Under the pieces are notes generated by a model, which was not told the origin of the DNA, made no database searches, and saw nothing but the letters and a program-made list of their open reading frames with translations. From the NCBI RefSeq assembly GCF_024435355.1, contig NZ_JAMJWG010000043.1:1-33671 (forward strand): 33,671 bases of DNA. Reading direction: 5' to 3'. How positions within the stretch are numbered: the stretch's first letter is position 1; every line of letters starts with the position of its first letter. Below are positions 16,539 through 24,993 of this stretch, one piece after another. The position numbers and the translations under genes were made by a program. The DNA comes from Streptomyces odontomachi (GTDB lineage: Bacteria > Actinomycetota > Actinomycetes > Streptomycetales > Streptomycetaceae).

Positions 16539-17792
16539 ATGCGAGACGACCCCCGGCTGCCCTCGTCGCCCGGCTTCTGGCGCAGCCCGCTGCGCGGCCC
16601 CTGGTTCACCTCGGTACTCGGCCTCGTGCTGCTCGTCGGCATCACCGTGCTCTTCGTGACGGGCCTCGTGTCGTACGCCGCCTACAACCCAGACCTGTCA
16701 CCGGTGAACGACCAGACCCCCGGCAAGGGGATCCTCGGGTTCTACCTCTTCGACTGGCCGACCCACCCGCACTGGCTGTACCGGCTCACCCAGGGCGTCC
16801 ACGTCACCCTCGGCATCACCCTGGTCCCGATCCTGCTGGCCAAGCTGTGGTCGGTCGTGCCGAAGCTCTTCGAGCTGCCGCCGGCCCGCTCGTTCACGCA
16901 CGCGCTGGAGCGGATCTCCCTGCTGCTCCTGGTCGGCGGCGTGCTGTTCGAGTTCGTGACCGGCATCCTCAACGTCCAGCTCGACTACGTCTTCCCCGGC
17001 TCCTTCTACCCGCTGCACTTCTACGGGGCATGGGTGTTCTTCGCCGCCTTCGTGGTGCACGTCGCGCTCAGGGCGCCGGCGGCCGTGCGGAACGTGCGGG
17101 CCCGGCGGGGAGAGCAGGTGGGGGAGGGCGCGGAGCTGGTCTCCCCGCGCCCGGATCCACCGACCTTCTCCCGGCGCGGTGCGCTGGGGTTCGTCGGGGG
17201 CGGCGCGCTGCTGCTGCTCCTGACGACGGTGGGGCAGAGCTTCGACGGGCTGCTGCGCCGCACGGCCCTGCTGGCACCGCACGGCGGCGGCGACCCCGAA
17301 AGCCCTCCCGGCAGTGGGGGAGGCTTCCAGATCAACAAGACCGCCGCGTACGCCGGGATCAGAACCGGCGAGACGCGCACGGACGCCTGGCGGCTCGTCG
17401 TCACCGGACGCGGCGGCACGGTGCGGCTCACCCGTGCCGACCTGCTCCGACTGCCGCTGCACGACGCGGCGTTGCCGATCGCCTGCGTCGAGGGCTGGTC
17501 GACGTCCGACCAGCGGTGGCGCGGGGTGCGGCTGCGTGACCTCGCCGCGCTCGTCGGACACGCGGACGACCCGCCCGACGTGTTCGTCGAGTCGCTCCAG
17601 CGGCACGGCGCCTTCCGCCACGCGGCCCTGCGCGCCAACCAGGTGGCGGACCCGCGTTCGCTGCTCGCCCTGTACGTGAACGGCGCGGAACTGTCCCCCG
17701 ACCACGGCTACCCGGCACGCGTGATCGTGCCCGCCGCGCCCGGCGTGCTGAACACCAAGTGGGTGGCCCGACTGACGTTCGGAGACCTGTGA
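16539..17792 (+). CDS. Cytochrome b561-like / molybdopterin-dependent oxidoreductase fusion
   Basis: This 417-aa protein joins a four-helix membrane cytochrome b-like part (helices near 22-46, 87-108, 127-147, 161-182; possible haem ligands in GVHVTLG, LHFYG and FVVHVAL) to a sulfite oxidase-fold molybdopterin domain (about 265-417). The Mo-ligand cysteine is C316 in IACVEGWS. An internal SRRGALGFVGGG followed by a hydrophobic stretch (about 208-228) resembles a Tat-type segment and would place the Mo domain outside. It is likely to pass electrons between the quinone pool and an extracytoplasmic substrate. The next gene starts on its stop codon (TGATG). Confidence 0.9.
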   Translation: MRDDPRLPSSPGFWRSPLRGPWFTSVLGLVLLVGITVLFVTGLVSYAAYNPDLSPVNDQTPGKGILGFYLFDWPTHPHWLYRLTQGVHVTLGITLVPILLAKLWSVVPKLFELPPARSFTHALERISLLLLVGGVLFEFVTGILNVQLDYVFPGSFYPLHFYGAWVFFAAFVVHVALRAPAAVRNVRARRGEQVGEGAELVSPRPDPPTFSRRGALGFVGGGALLLLLTTVGQSFDGLLRRTALLAPHGGGDPESPPGSGGGFQINKTAAYAGIRTGETRTDAWRLVVTGRGGTVRLTRADLLRLPLHDAALPIACVEGWSTSDQRWRGVRLRDLAALVGHADDPPDVFVESLQRHGAFRHAALRANQVADPRSLLALYVNGAELSPDHGYPARVIVPAAPGVLNTKWVARLTFGDL

Positions 17793-18298
17793 TGAGGCAT
17801 GTGACGGGGCGCGTGCGGGGGCTTGTGAGGGGACGTGTGACGTGGCGTCGGATTCCGCTCGGCAGCCCGTTCCAGCTGGCGTTGCTGGCCTGCTCCTTCG
17901 CGCTCGCCGGCTACGCGGGGGTGCGGCTGCTGGCGGGCGACTGGCTCGGGGTGACGCTGTGGTTCGTGGCGGCGGCGGTCCTGCACGACCTGGTGCTGCT
18001 GCCGCTGTACGCGGCCGTGGACCGGGCGGTGGCACGGGGGCTCGACGCGGCGGGGCGCCGGGCGTGGACGGGGTACCTGCGCGTGCCGGCCGCGCTCTCC
18101 TGCCTGCTGCTGCTCGTGTGGTTCCCGCTGATCAGCGGCAGGACCGAGCGGCGTTACCGGTTGGCGACGGGGCTGTCGCCGGACGGCTTCCTGGTCCGCT
18201 GGCTGCTGATCACCGCGGTCCTCTTCGGCGGCTCGGCGCTGCTGCTGGCGGTGCGGCTGCGCAGGGCCGCGAAGCGCCGGCCGCCGGCCGTCCACTGA
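17792..18298 (+). CDS. Integral membrane protein coupled to the oxidoreductase
   Basis: This 168-aa protein has four predicted helices (about 27-45, 50-72, 95-115, 136-158). The N-terminus is Arg/Val/Gly-rich (RVRGLVRGRV), which should face the cytosol. ATG 17792 overlaps the preceding stop by one base, so coupled translation is likely and it may be a membrane subunit or anchor for the oxidoreductase. No family name is recognised. Its last 145 bp overlap the 3' end of the opposite-strand methyltransferase. Confidence 0.75.
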   Translation: MRHVTGRVRGLVRGRVTWRRIPLGSPFQLALLACSFALAGYAGVRLLAGDWLGVTLWFVAAAVLHDLVLLPLYAAVDRAVARGLDAAGRRAWTGYLRVPAALSCLLLLVWFPLISGRTERRYRLATGLSPDGFLVRWLLITAVLFGGSALLLAVRLRRAAKRRPPAVH

Positions 18299-18900
18299 TC
18301 GACCTTCGCCCAGCCGTGCGCGTACCGCAGCAGGGCCGGTGTCCCCAGCCGTGCCCAAGGGAAGGGGGAGCCGCCCGCGTGGCCGTCGGCGATGCCGACC
18401 ACCCGCACGCGGGCGCGCTCGTCGACGTCCACCGGGGCGGTCTCGACGATCAGCAGGCCGTCCGGGGCGAGCAGCCGGGCGACCCGGTCCAGCAGGGCGC
18501 GCGGGTCGCCGCCGATGCCGATGTTGCCGTCCATGAGGAGGACGGTGCCCCAGCGGGCCTCGCCGGGGAGCGCCTCGAAGACCGAGCGCCGCAGGGCCTG
18601 CCCGCCGAGCCGCCGGGTGCGCGCGACGGCGGTCTCGCTGACGTCGATGCCGAGCGCGGTCCGGCCGCGCGCGGCAAGCTCGGCGACCAGCCGACCCGGT
18701 CCGCAGCCCACGTCCAGCACGGCGCCCTCGCACCGGTCCAGCACCGTCAGGTCGACCCGGTCGGCCCGGGCGCACCAGCGTTCCACCTCCAGCGGCAGCA
18801 GCCAGCCGTCGTCCCGGCGCAGGAACAGCGGCCCTCGCCCGGTGCGCAGCGCGTCGGCGTAGGAGTCGGCCGCCGCCCAGGCAGGCACCGTCGTGCTCAT
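18154..18900 (-). CDS. Class I SAM-dependent methyltransferase
   Basis: This 248-aa protein has the SAM-binding motif VLDVGCGPGR (about 61-70), a following acidic residue in LGIDVSE and the motif IV-like VLLMDGNIGIGGD. The likely natural C-terminus is near residue 215, after DQWTAGGRRFAALR; the frame then runs on for about 30 Ser/Arg/Pro-rich residues antisense to the membrane protein, suggesting loss of an earlier stop codon. ATG 18900 overlaps the stop of the DUF2064 gene (ATGA). It is the last gene of the unit GT2, DUF2064, methyltransferase. The methyl acceptor is unknown and may be the sugar handled by its neighbours. Confidence 0.88.
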   Translation of the reverse strand: MSTTVPAWAAADSYADALRTGRGPLFLRRDDGWLLPLEVERWCARADRVDLTVLDRCEGAVLDVGCGPGRLVAELAARGRTALGIDVSETAVARTRRLGGQALRRSVFEALPGEARWGTVLLMDGNIGIGGDPRALLDRVARLLAPDGLLIVETAPVDVDERARVRVVGIADGHAGGSPFPWARLGTPALLRYAHGWAKVDQWTAGGRRFAALRSRTASSSAEPPKRTAVISSQRTRKPSGDSPVANR

Positions 18901-19514
18901 CGCCCCGCCACCGTGGTGCACCAGGCCAACCGGGCGGCGAACCCGCCGTGCGGGGCCAGTGCGGCCACCGCGTGGGCGTCGTCCACGGTGTCGACGTCCC
19001 GCAGCCGGGGCAGCTCGCGCACCCGCAGCCCGGCGGCGACCAGCCGCTCCCGCTGCACGGCGCCCGTCACCGGCGTCGACATGGGCACCCCCCGCAGCAG
19101 CGCGGGATCGTGCTCGGCAAGACCGAGGGCCCAGAACCCGCCGTCCTCGGCCGCGCCGAAGTAGGCGTCGCAGTCCGCGAAGTCGACGGTGAGCAGCTCG
19201 GGCGTGACCTGCGGGGTGTCCATGCCGATGAGCAGGGCGGGTCCGCCGGCGTGCGCGAACGCGTCCGCCAGCCGCTCGTCGAGACCGCCGGCGCACTGCG
19301 GTACGACGTCGAAGCCGGGCGGCAGCCAGGGCCCCGGCGCTCCGTCGAGGACGAGGATCCGGCGCGCCGCCGGGGTGGCCGCCACGGTGCGCAGGGTGTC
19401 GGCGAGGGCCGCCGCTGCCAGCTCCGCCGCCTCGTCGGGGGTGAACGGCGGCGTCAGCCGGGTCTTGACCCGCCCGGGCCGCGGCTCCTTGGCGATGACG
19501 AGCAACGTGGTCAC
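18897..19514 (-). CDS. DUF2064 / TIGR04282-type transferase
   Basis: This 205-aa protein has a GT-A nucleotidyltransferase-like fold: LLVIAKEPRPGRVKTRLTP at the N-terminus (nucleotide-binding loop), IGMDTPQVTPELL in the middle with the DTP in place of DxD, and EDGGFWALGL further on, which is a hallmark of DUF2064. Database models call this family 'rSAM/selenodomain-associated transferase 1' or 'arsenosugar biosynthesis glycosyltransferase'; those names follow gene context in other bacteria and should not be taken as function here. GTG 19514 overlaps the GT2 stop (GTGA). Confidence 0.88.
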   Translation of the reverse strand: MTTLLVIAKEPRPGRVKTRLTPPFTPDEAAELAAAALADTLRTVAATPAARRILVLDGAPGPWLPPGFDVVPQCAGGLDERLADAFAHAGGPALLIGMDTPQVTPELLTVDFADCDAYFGAAEDGGFWALGLAEHDPALLRGVPMSTPVTGAVQRERLVAAGLRVRELPRLRDVDTVDDAHAVAALAPHGGFAARLAWCTTVAGR

Positions 19515-20212
19515 CGCGCGGCCCTCCCCGCCGCCGGGGCCTCGGCCAGCACCCGGCTCATGTCCCGGACCGCCTGCCAGGTGCCCCGCCAGGTGCCGGT
19601 CACCTTGGACGCGCCGGTGCGCGGCAGGTACGGCACGTCGTGCTCGGTGATGCGCCAGCCGGCGTCGGCGGCGCGCACCACCATCTGCAACGGGTAACCA
19701 CTGCGCCGGTCGGTCAGGTCCAGCGCGAGCAGCGCCTCGCGGCGTGCGGCGCGCAGCGGCCCGAGGTCGTGCACGCGCAGCCCGGTGCGGCGCCGCAGCA
19801 TCAGCGCCAGCGCGAGGTTCCCGGCCCGGGCGTGCGCGGGCCAGGCGCCCCGGCCGCGCGGGCGCCGCCGGCCGAGCACCAGGTCGGCGCCGCCGGCGCG
19901 TACCTCGCGCACGAACGGGATCAGCAGCGCGGGGTCGAGGGAGGCGTCACAGTCGCAGAAGCAGACGACGTCGGCGGTGGCGGCGCTCAGCCCGGCGTGG
20001 CAGGCGGCGCCGAAACCCCGGCGCTGCTCGTGCACGACGGTGGCGCCGAGTCCGCGGGCGACCTCCGCCGACCCGTCGGTGGAACCGTTGTCGACGACGA
20101 CGGCGCGCCAGCCGGACGGGATCCGAGCGAGCACCCAGGGCAGGGCCTCGGCCTCGTTCAGGCAGGGCAGCACGACGTCGACGTCGTGTCGTGGGGGTGG
20201 TGAGGTGGTCAC
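19511..20212 (-). CDS. Glycosyltransferase family 2 (polyprenyl-phosphate sugar synthase-like)
   Basis: This 233-aa GT-A enzyme has VVLPCLNEAEALPWVL near the N-terminus, VVVDNGSTDGSAEVA for nucleotide binding, FCDCDASLD as the metal-binding DxD region, and a later PRTGASKVTGTWRGTW segment. The order and length match soluble dolichol/polyprenyl-phosphate sugar synthases without membrane helices. GTG 20212 is chosen because TAGGGT lies 7 nt upstream; GTG 20221 is an alternative. It is the first gene of a tightly overlapping three-gene unit. The likely reaction is transfer of a sugar from a nucleotide to a polyprenyl phosphate. Confidence 0.9.
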   Translation of the reverse strand: MTTSPPPRHDVDVVLPCLNEAEALPWVLARIPSGWRAVVVDNGSTDGSAEVARGLGATVVHEQRRGFGAACHAGLSAATADVVCFCDCDASLDPALLIPFVREVRAGGADLVLGRRRPRGRGAWPAHARAGNLALALMLRRRTGLRVHDLGPLRAARREALLALDLTDRRSGYPLQMVVRAADAGWRITEHDVPYLPRTGASKVTGTWRGTWQAVRDMSRVLAEAPAAGRAAR

Positions 20213-20219
20213 GGCTTTC

Positions 20220-20225
20220 ACCCTA
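20220..20225 (-). promoter_or_regulatory. -10 hexamer of a probable leaderless promoter (GT2 unit)
   Basis: On the minus strand TAGGGT is followed by 7 nt and then GTG 20212. A 16-bp palindrome lies directly upstream (20232-20247), inside the expected -35/-10 spacer or -35 region. Confidence 0.55.
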
Positions 20226-20231
20226 CGGACG

Positions 20232-20247
20232 CGAATCGGGCGATTCG
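20232..20247. promoter_or_regulatory. 16-bp palindrome between the GT2 unit and the response regulator
   Basis: CGAATCG-GG-CGATTCG is a perfect 7-bp inverted repeat with a 2-bp centre. Its place overlapping the GT2 promoter and upstream of a divergent response regulator makes it a candidate operator, perhaps for that regulator. Confidence 0.45.
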
Positions 20248-20335
20248 GACTTCCGTTCCTTACGAAACGCGGACGTCGAGCGCCCGGCGGCACCCAGGGC
20301 CCGCACCGCCCGGGGACGGGGTGCAGGCTGGGGGG

Positions 20336-21203
<868 letters not shown>

Positions 21204-21211
<8 letters not shown>

Positions 21212-22313
21212 CATGGTCCTCATCGCCCTGTACGCCTTCGCGGGCGCCGCGACGACCGGCCTGGTCGGAGTGGGTGTCCTGCGGCTCATCCGGCGGCGTT
21301 CGCTCACCGCCTCGCTCGGTGTGGTGTCGGCGGTCGGCGTGCTGGCGATGCTCGCTGGCACCCTCGCCGTGGCCTGGGCGATGTTCCTGTCGCCGCACGA
21401 CCTGAGCGTGGTCACGACCGTCGTCGCCATGGCGGCCGTGGTCTCCCTGGCCACGGCGCTGCTGCTGGGCCGCTGGGTGGTGGCACGCAGCCATGAACTG
21501 ACCGTCGCCGCACGCTCGTTCGGCGACGACGGCGGCTTCACGGCACCGTCCGAACCCGCCACCGCCGAGCTGGCCGAACTCAGCCGTGAACTGGCCGCCA
21601 CCAGCGCCCGGCTGGCCGAGTCCCGGAAACGGGAGGAGGCGCTGGAGACCTCCCGGCGCGAACTCGTCGCCTGGATCTCCCACGACCTGCGCACCCCCCT
21701 GGCCGGCCTGCGCGCGATGGCGGAGGCCCTGGAGGACGGGGTGGCGGCCGACCCCGACCGCTACTTCAAGCAGATCCGTACCGAGGTCGAGCGCCTCAAC
21801 GGGATGGTGGGCGACCTCTTCGAACTCTCCCGCATCCACGCCGGCACCCTCCCGCTGACCCCCTCCCGCATATCCCTGTACGACCTGGTCGGGGATGCCG
21901 TCGCGGGCGCCGACCCGCTCGCTCGCGAGCACGGCGTGCGGCTCGTCGGGGACCACGTCGAACCGGTACCGGTCGAGGTGGACAGCAGGGAAATGACCAG
22001 GGTCCTGGGAAACCTGCTGGTCAACGCGATCCGCCGGACTCCTGCGGACGGCACCGTCGTCGTCTCGGCCCAGCGCTCGTCCGACGCAGTGACCCTGTCG
22101 GTGTCGGACGGCTGCGGCGGCATCCCCGAGGCGGACCTGGCGCGCGTCTTCGACACCGGCTGGCGCGGCACCGACGCCCGCACACCCCCGGCCGGCGCGG
22201 GCCTGGGCCTCGCCATCGTCCGAGGCATCGTGGAGGCGCACCGGGGACGGGCCACCGTACGCAACATCCCCGGCGGTTGCCGCTTCGAGGTGACCCTGCC
22301 GCTGGCCTGCTAG
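21204..22313 (+). CDS. Sensor histidine kinase
   Basis: This 369-aa kinase has two or three N-terminal helices (about 4-26, 36-60, 68-90) with almost no extracellular domain, then a HAMP-like/coiled-coil segment (about 95-145). Phospho-acceptor H160 (AWISHDLRTPL) follows, then an HATPase domain with VLGNLLVNAIRRT (N box), VSDGCGGI (G1) and GLGLAIVRGIVEAHRG (G2). The lack of a sizeable external sensor suggests it senses the membrane or a partner protein. ATG 21204 follows GAGGAGG; GTG 21195 is possible. It pairs with the upstream regulator. Confidence 0.92.
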
Positions 22314-22381
22314 GGACGCGGCTCCGTCCGGCCGCTTCCAGAACTGCGCCCCGCCCCGCCGGGAGGCGCCGTACCGGGAGT

Positions 22382-23383
22382 TCACCCCTCCCGCAGGCCG
22401 GCGCGCGCGAACTCCCGGATGCCGTCCTCGAACGCCACCTCCGGCTTCCACCCCAGCGCCGCCCCCAGCCGGGAGGAGTCCGCGGTGATGTGCCGGACGT
22501 CCCCCAGCCGGTACTCGCCGGTGATGACGGGTTCGGGCCCGCCGCACGCGTCGGCCAGCGCGCGGGCCATCTGGCCGACCGTGCGGGGCTCGCCGCTGCC
22601 GGTGTTGTAGGCCGCGACGACGCCCGGGGCCGCCTGCGCCTCCAGCGCGGCGACGTTGGCCGCGGCCACGTCCCGTACGTGCACGAAGTCCCTTCGCTGC
22701 CGGCCGTCCTCGGTCACCCGCGGGGCCTCGCCCCGGGCGAGCGCCGAGCGGAAGAAGGAGGCGACCCCGGCGTACGGGGTGTCACGCGGCATCCGGGGCC
22801 CGTACACGTTGTGGTAGCGCAGCGACACCGCCGACCCGCCGGTGCTACGGGCCCAGGCGGCGGCCAGGTGCTCCTGGGCCAGCTTGGTCGTCGCGTACAC
22901 GTTCCGCGGATCGATCGGGGCGTCCTCGCCCACCAGCCCCGGCGCGAGTTCCTCCCCGCAGGTCGGGCACATCGGCTCGAACCGGCCGGCCGCCAGATCG
23001 GCGACCGCGCGCGGCCCCGGCCGCACCACCCCGTGCCGCGGGCACGCGTAGCGTCCCTCGCCGTAGACCACCATCGACCCGGCCAGCACGAGGTGCCGGA
23101 CGCCGGCCTCGGCCATGGCGGAGACCAGTACGGCGGTGCCGAGGTCGTTGTGCGAGACGTACCGGGCGGCGTCGACGACCCCGTTGCCGAGCCCGACCGT
23201 CGCGGCCTGGTGGCACACGGCGTCGACACCGGCCAGCGCGCGCCCGACGGCTTCCGGGTCGCGCACGTCGTCGCCCGGGTCGTCCCGCACGTCGAAGACG
23301 ACCCCTTCATGTCCGCGCTCCGCCAGCGCCTCCACCACATGGGACCCGATGAACCCGGCACCGCCGGTGACCAGTACACGCAT
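22382..23383 (-). CDS. NAD-dependent nucleotide-sugar epimerase/dehydratase with Cys/His insert
   Basis: This 333-aa extended SDR has TGGAGFIG at 6-13 and the catalytic Y163-x3-K167 (YATTK). Between the strand carrying the catalytic Ser (AGSMVVYGEG) and the Tyr lies an insert with C114/H117 (CPRH) and C139/C142 (CPTC), spaced like a zinc ribbon. It resembles the group of dTDP/UDP-sugar 4-epimerases, and the substrate is not determined. ATG 23383 has TAGCGT 6 nt upstream with no ribosome site. It converges on the histidine kinase gene and probably supplies a sugar nucleotide for the nearby glycosyltransferases. Confidence 0.9.
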   Translation of the reverse strand: MRVLVTGGAGFIGSHVVEALAERGHEGVVFDVRDDPGDDVRDPEAVGRALAGVDAVCHQAATVGLGNGVVDAARYVSHNDLGTAVLVSAMAEAGVRHLVLAGSMVVYGEGRYACPRHGVVRPGPRAVADLAAGRFEPMCPTCGEELAPGLVGEDAPIDPRNVYATTKLAQEHLAAAWARSTGGSAVSLRYHNVYGPRMPRDTPYAGVASFFRSALARGEAPRVTEDGRQRRDFVHVRDVAAANVAALEAQAAPGVVAAYNTGSGEPRTVGQMARALADACGGPEPVITGEYRLGDVRHITADSSRLGAALGWKPEVAFEDGIREFARAGLREG

Positions 23384-23389
23384 ACCGCC

Positions 23390-23395
23390 ACGCTA
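23390..23395 (-). promoter_or_regulatory. -10 hexamer of a probable leaderless promoter (epimerase)
   Basis: On the minus strand TAGCGT is followed by 6 nt and then ATG 23383. Confidence 0.5.
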
Positions 23396-23558
23396 GGTCC
23401 GCGACCGCGGCGGGCCGCGTGATCCGCCGGGCATGTCACTACTCCGTAAGGGGTGGGACGTGCCGGAGCCGGGGACGCGGCCGTCGCCACCGGGCAGGTT
23501 CGTCAGGACGGACCGGGTGGATCAAGCAGGCCGAACAGGTCGAACAGGGAGGACGCTC

Positions 23559-24521
23559 GTGCAACACAGGACGCTCGGCCGGCAGGGCCTGGAGGTCTCG
23601 GCGATCGGCTACGGCGCGATGGGCATCTCGATGTTCTACGGCCCCGGCGACGAGCAGCAGGGCACCGCCGCCATCCGGCGCGCCCACGACCTCGGCGTCA
23701 CGTTCTTCGACACCGCAGAGCTGTACGGCTGGGGCGAGAACGAGAAGGTCGTCGGCCGCGCGGTCGCCGGGTTCCGCGACGAGATCGTGATCGCGACCAA
23801 GTTCGGCTTCACCCGCGACTACGGGACGGACAGCCGCCCCGAGCACATCCGCGAGGTCGTCGACAACAGCCTGCACCACCTCGGCATCGAGACCATCGAC
23901 GTCCTGTACCAGCACCGCGTCGACCCGGACGTGCCCATCGAGGACGTCGCCGGCACCGTCAGGGAACTGATCGCCGCCGGCAAGGTGAAGTACTTCGGGC
24001 TCAGCGAGGCCGGGCCGCAGACCATCCGCAAGGCCCATGCCGTGCAGCCGGTCTCCGTCCTCCAGACCGAGTACTCGCTCTTCGAACGGGACGTCGAGCG
24101 ACTCTTCCCCACCCTGGACGAACTCGGCATCGGCTTCGTCGCCTACTCACCGCTCGGCCGCGGGTTCATCACCGGTACGGCCAAGCCCGCCGGCCAGTAC
24201 GACCCCGGCGACATGCGCAACGCCGACCCCCGCTGGCAGCCCGGCAACTTCGAGAGGAACGTCCAAGCGGTCGACCAGCTCGCGCAGCTGGCCGCGGGCA
24301 AGGGCACCACCGTCTCCCAGCTCGCCCTGGCCTGGCTGCTCACCCGGGGCGAGCACGTCGTGCCGATCCCCGGCACCCGCAGCCCGGAGCGCGTGGCGGA
24401 GAACTCGGCCGCCGCCGACCTCACCCTCGACGAGGCCGACCTCACCGCCATCCACGACATCCTGCCCACCGGCGGCTTCGGCGCCCGCTACGCCGAGAGC
24501 GCGATGCCCAGCTGGAAGTGA
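23559..24521 (+). CDS. Aldo/keto reductase
   Basis: This 320-aa TIM-barrel reductase of the AKR13/YhdN-like group has an N-terminal RTLGRQGLEVSAIGYGAMG. The catalytic tetrad is visible as Asp and Tyr in FFDTAELYG, Lys in IATKFGF and His in YQHRVDP. The NADPH phosphate site is IPGTRSPERVAEN near the C-terminus. GTG 23559 follows a strong GGGAGG site 6 nt upstream; a long in-frame extension is low complexity. It is cytosolic with a broad aldehyde or ketone range expected, and no physiological substrate is evident from its neighbours. Confidence 0.95.
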   Translation: MQHRTLGRQGLEVSAIGYGAMGISMFYGPGDEQQGTAAIRRAHDLGVTFFDTAELYGWGENEKVVGRAVAGFRDEIVIATKFGFTRDYGTDSRPEHIREVVDNSLHHLGIETIDVLYQHRVDPDVPIEDVAGTVRELIAAGKVKYFGLSEAGPQTIRKAHAVQPVSVLQTEYSLFERDVERLFPTLDELGIGFVAYSPLGRGFITGTAKPAGQYDPGDMRNADPRWQPGNFERNVQAVDQLAQLAAGKGTTVSQLALAWLLTRGEHVVPIPGTRSPERVAENSAAADLTLDEADLTAIHDILPTGGFGARYAESAMPSWK

Positions 24522-24610
24522 ACCGCGCATTACCAGCACTGCTGTACGAATTCCTTTCCGCGAACCACAGGATCCGGCCAGCACGCCGCCGTCGCACATT
24601 ATTTCGGTCA

Positions 24611-24850
24611 TCATTTTCCGGGCGCTCGGGGACTACCGTCATGTATCCCGATAAGTGCCTGGAGTTCTGCTAGTCTCGGCGAGGCTCCAGCGGATGGGAT
24701 ATCGAGCTGCTCGCGACGGCGGTCGGCGAGGTCGACGGTGGGGGCGAAGATACCGTGGTTGAGCTGCAAGAACGCACGGCCCAGGGCGGTCCCGTCCGAG
24801 ACGCTGAACGCGCGTTCGCTTTTCCTGGTCTGTTTCCTGGCCTGCGGCGC
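24611..24850 (-). pseudogene. Possible remnant of an unidentified gene (no start)
   Basis: The minus-strand frame is open from just after a TAA (24851-24853) to a TGA (24611-24613), about 79 codons with no ATG or GTG. In its middle (roughly 24690-24810) nearly all third codon positions are G or C, as in real genes here, and the peptide includes ERAFSVSDGTALGRAFLQLN. I do not recognise the family. It may be the C-terminal end of a decayed gene or mobile element protein. Confidence 0.3.
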
Positions 24851-24885
24851 TTAAAACTCGCTCACGATGCCCTCAATCGATCATC

Positions 24886-24928
24886 AAAAAGCGGTCCACG
24901 CAAAAGCGATGGGCCGTTTTCTTTTTTT
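24886..24928 (+). terminator. Terminator-like hairpin with T-run in the leader of the surface protein gene
   Basis: An A-rich and GCGGTCC arm (24887-24897) pairs with GGGCCGTTTT (24911-24920), with one bulge and a G-T pair, and is followed by seven T residues (24922-24928). Rho-independent terminators with a T-run are uncommon in Streptomyces. It could stop transcription from upstream or act as an attenuator for the gene at 24994. Confidence 0.5.
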
Positions 24929-24940
24929 GGCACGGCCAGA

Positions 24941-24988
24941 GAAGTGTCAGGGCAACAGAAGTGTCACGACAAGAGAAGTGTGGAGTGT
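24941..24988 (+). repeat. GAAGTGT repeats with 17-bp spacing
   Basis: GAAGTGT occurs at 24941, 24958 and 24975, exactly 17 bp apart, and a variant GGAGTGT follows at 24982. The last includes the ribosome site of the surface protein gene. Such phased repeats can be regulator binding sites or a tandem duplication of about 17 bp. Confidence 0.5.
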
Positions 24989-24993
24989 GATGC

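Larger units (their letters stand above)
24522..24993. other. 472-bp AT-richer intergenic region
   Basis: This stretch has visibly lower GC than its neighbours and no intact gene. It contains a possible decayed coding fragment on the minus strand (24611-24850), a terminator-like hairpin (24886-24928), and 17-bp spaced repeats just before the surface protein gene (24941-24988). A further inverted repeat, CTGGAG/CTCCAG, lies at 24659-24690. The shift in composition suggests an old insertion or rearrangement point. Confidence 0.6.

Noticed and set aside
18897..19514. Arsenosugar biosynthesis function from the family model name
   Set aside because: No arsenic-related enzymes (ArsM, radical SAM partner, arsenate reductase) are in the window; the name comes from gene context elsewhere.
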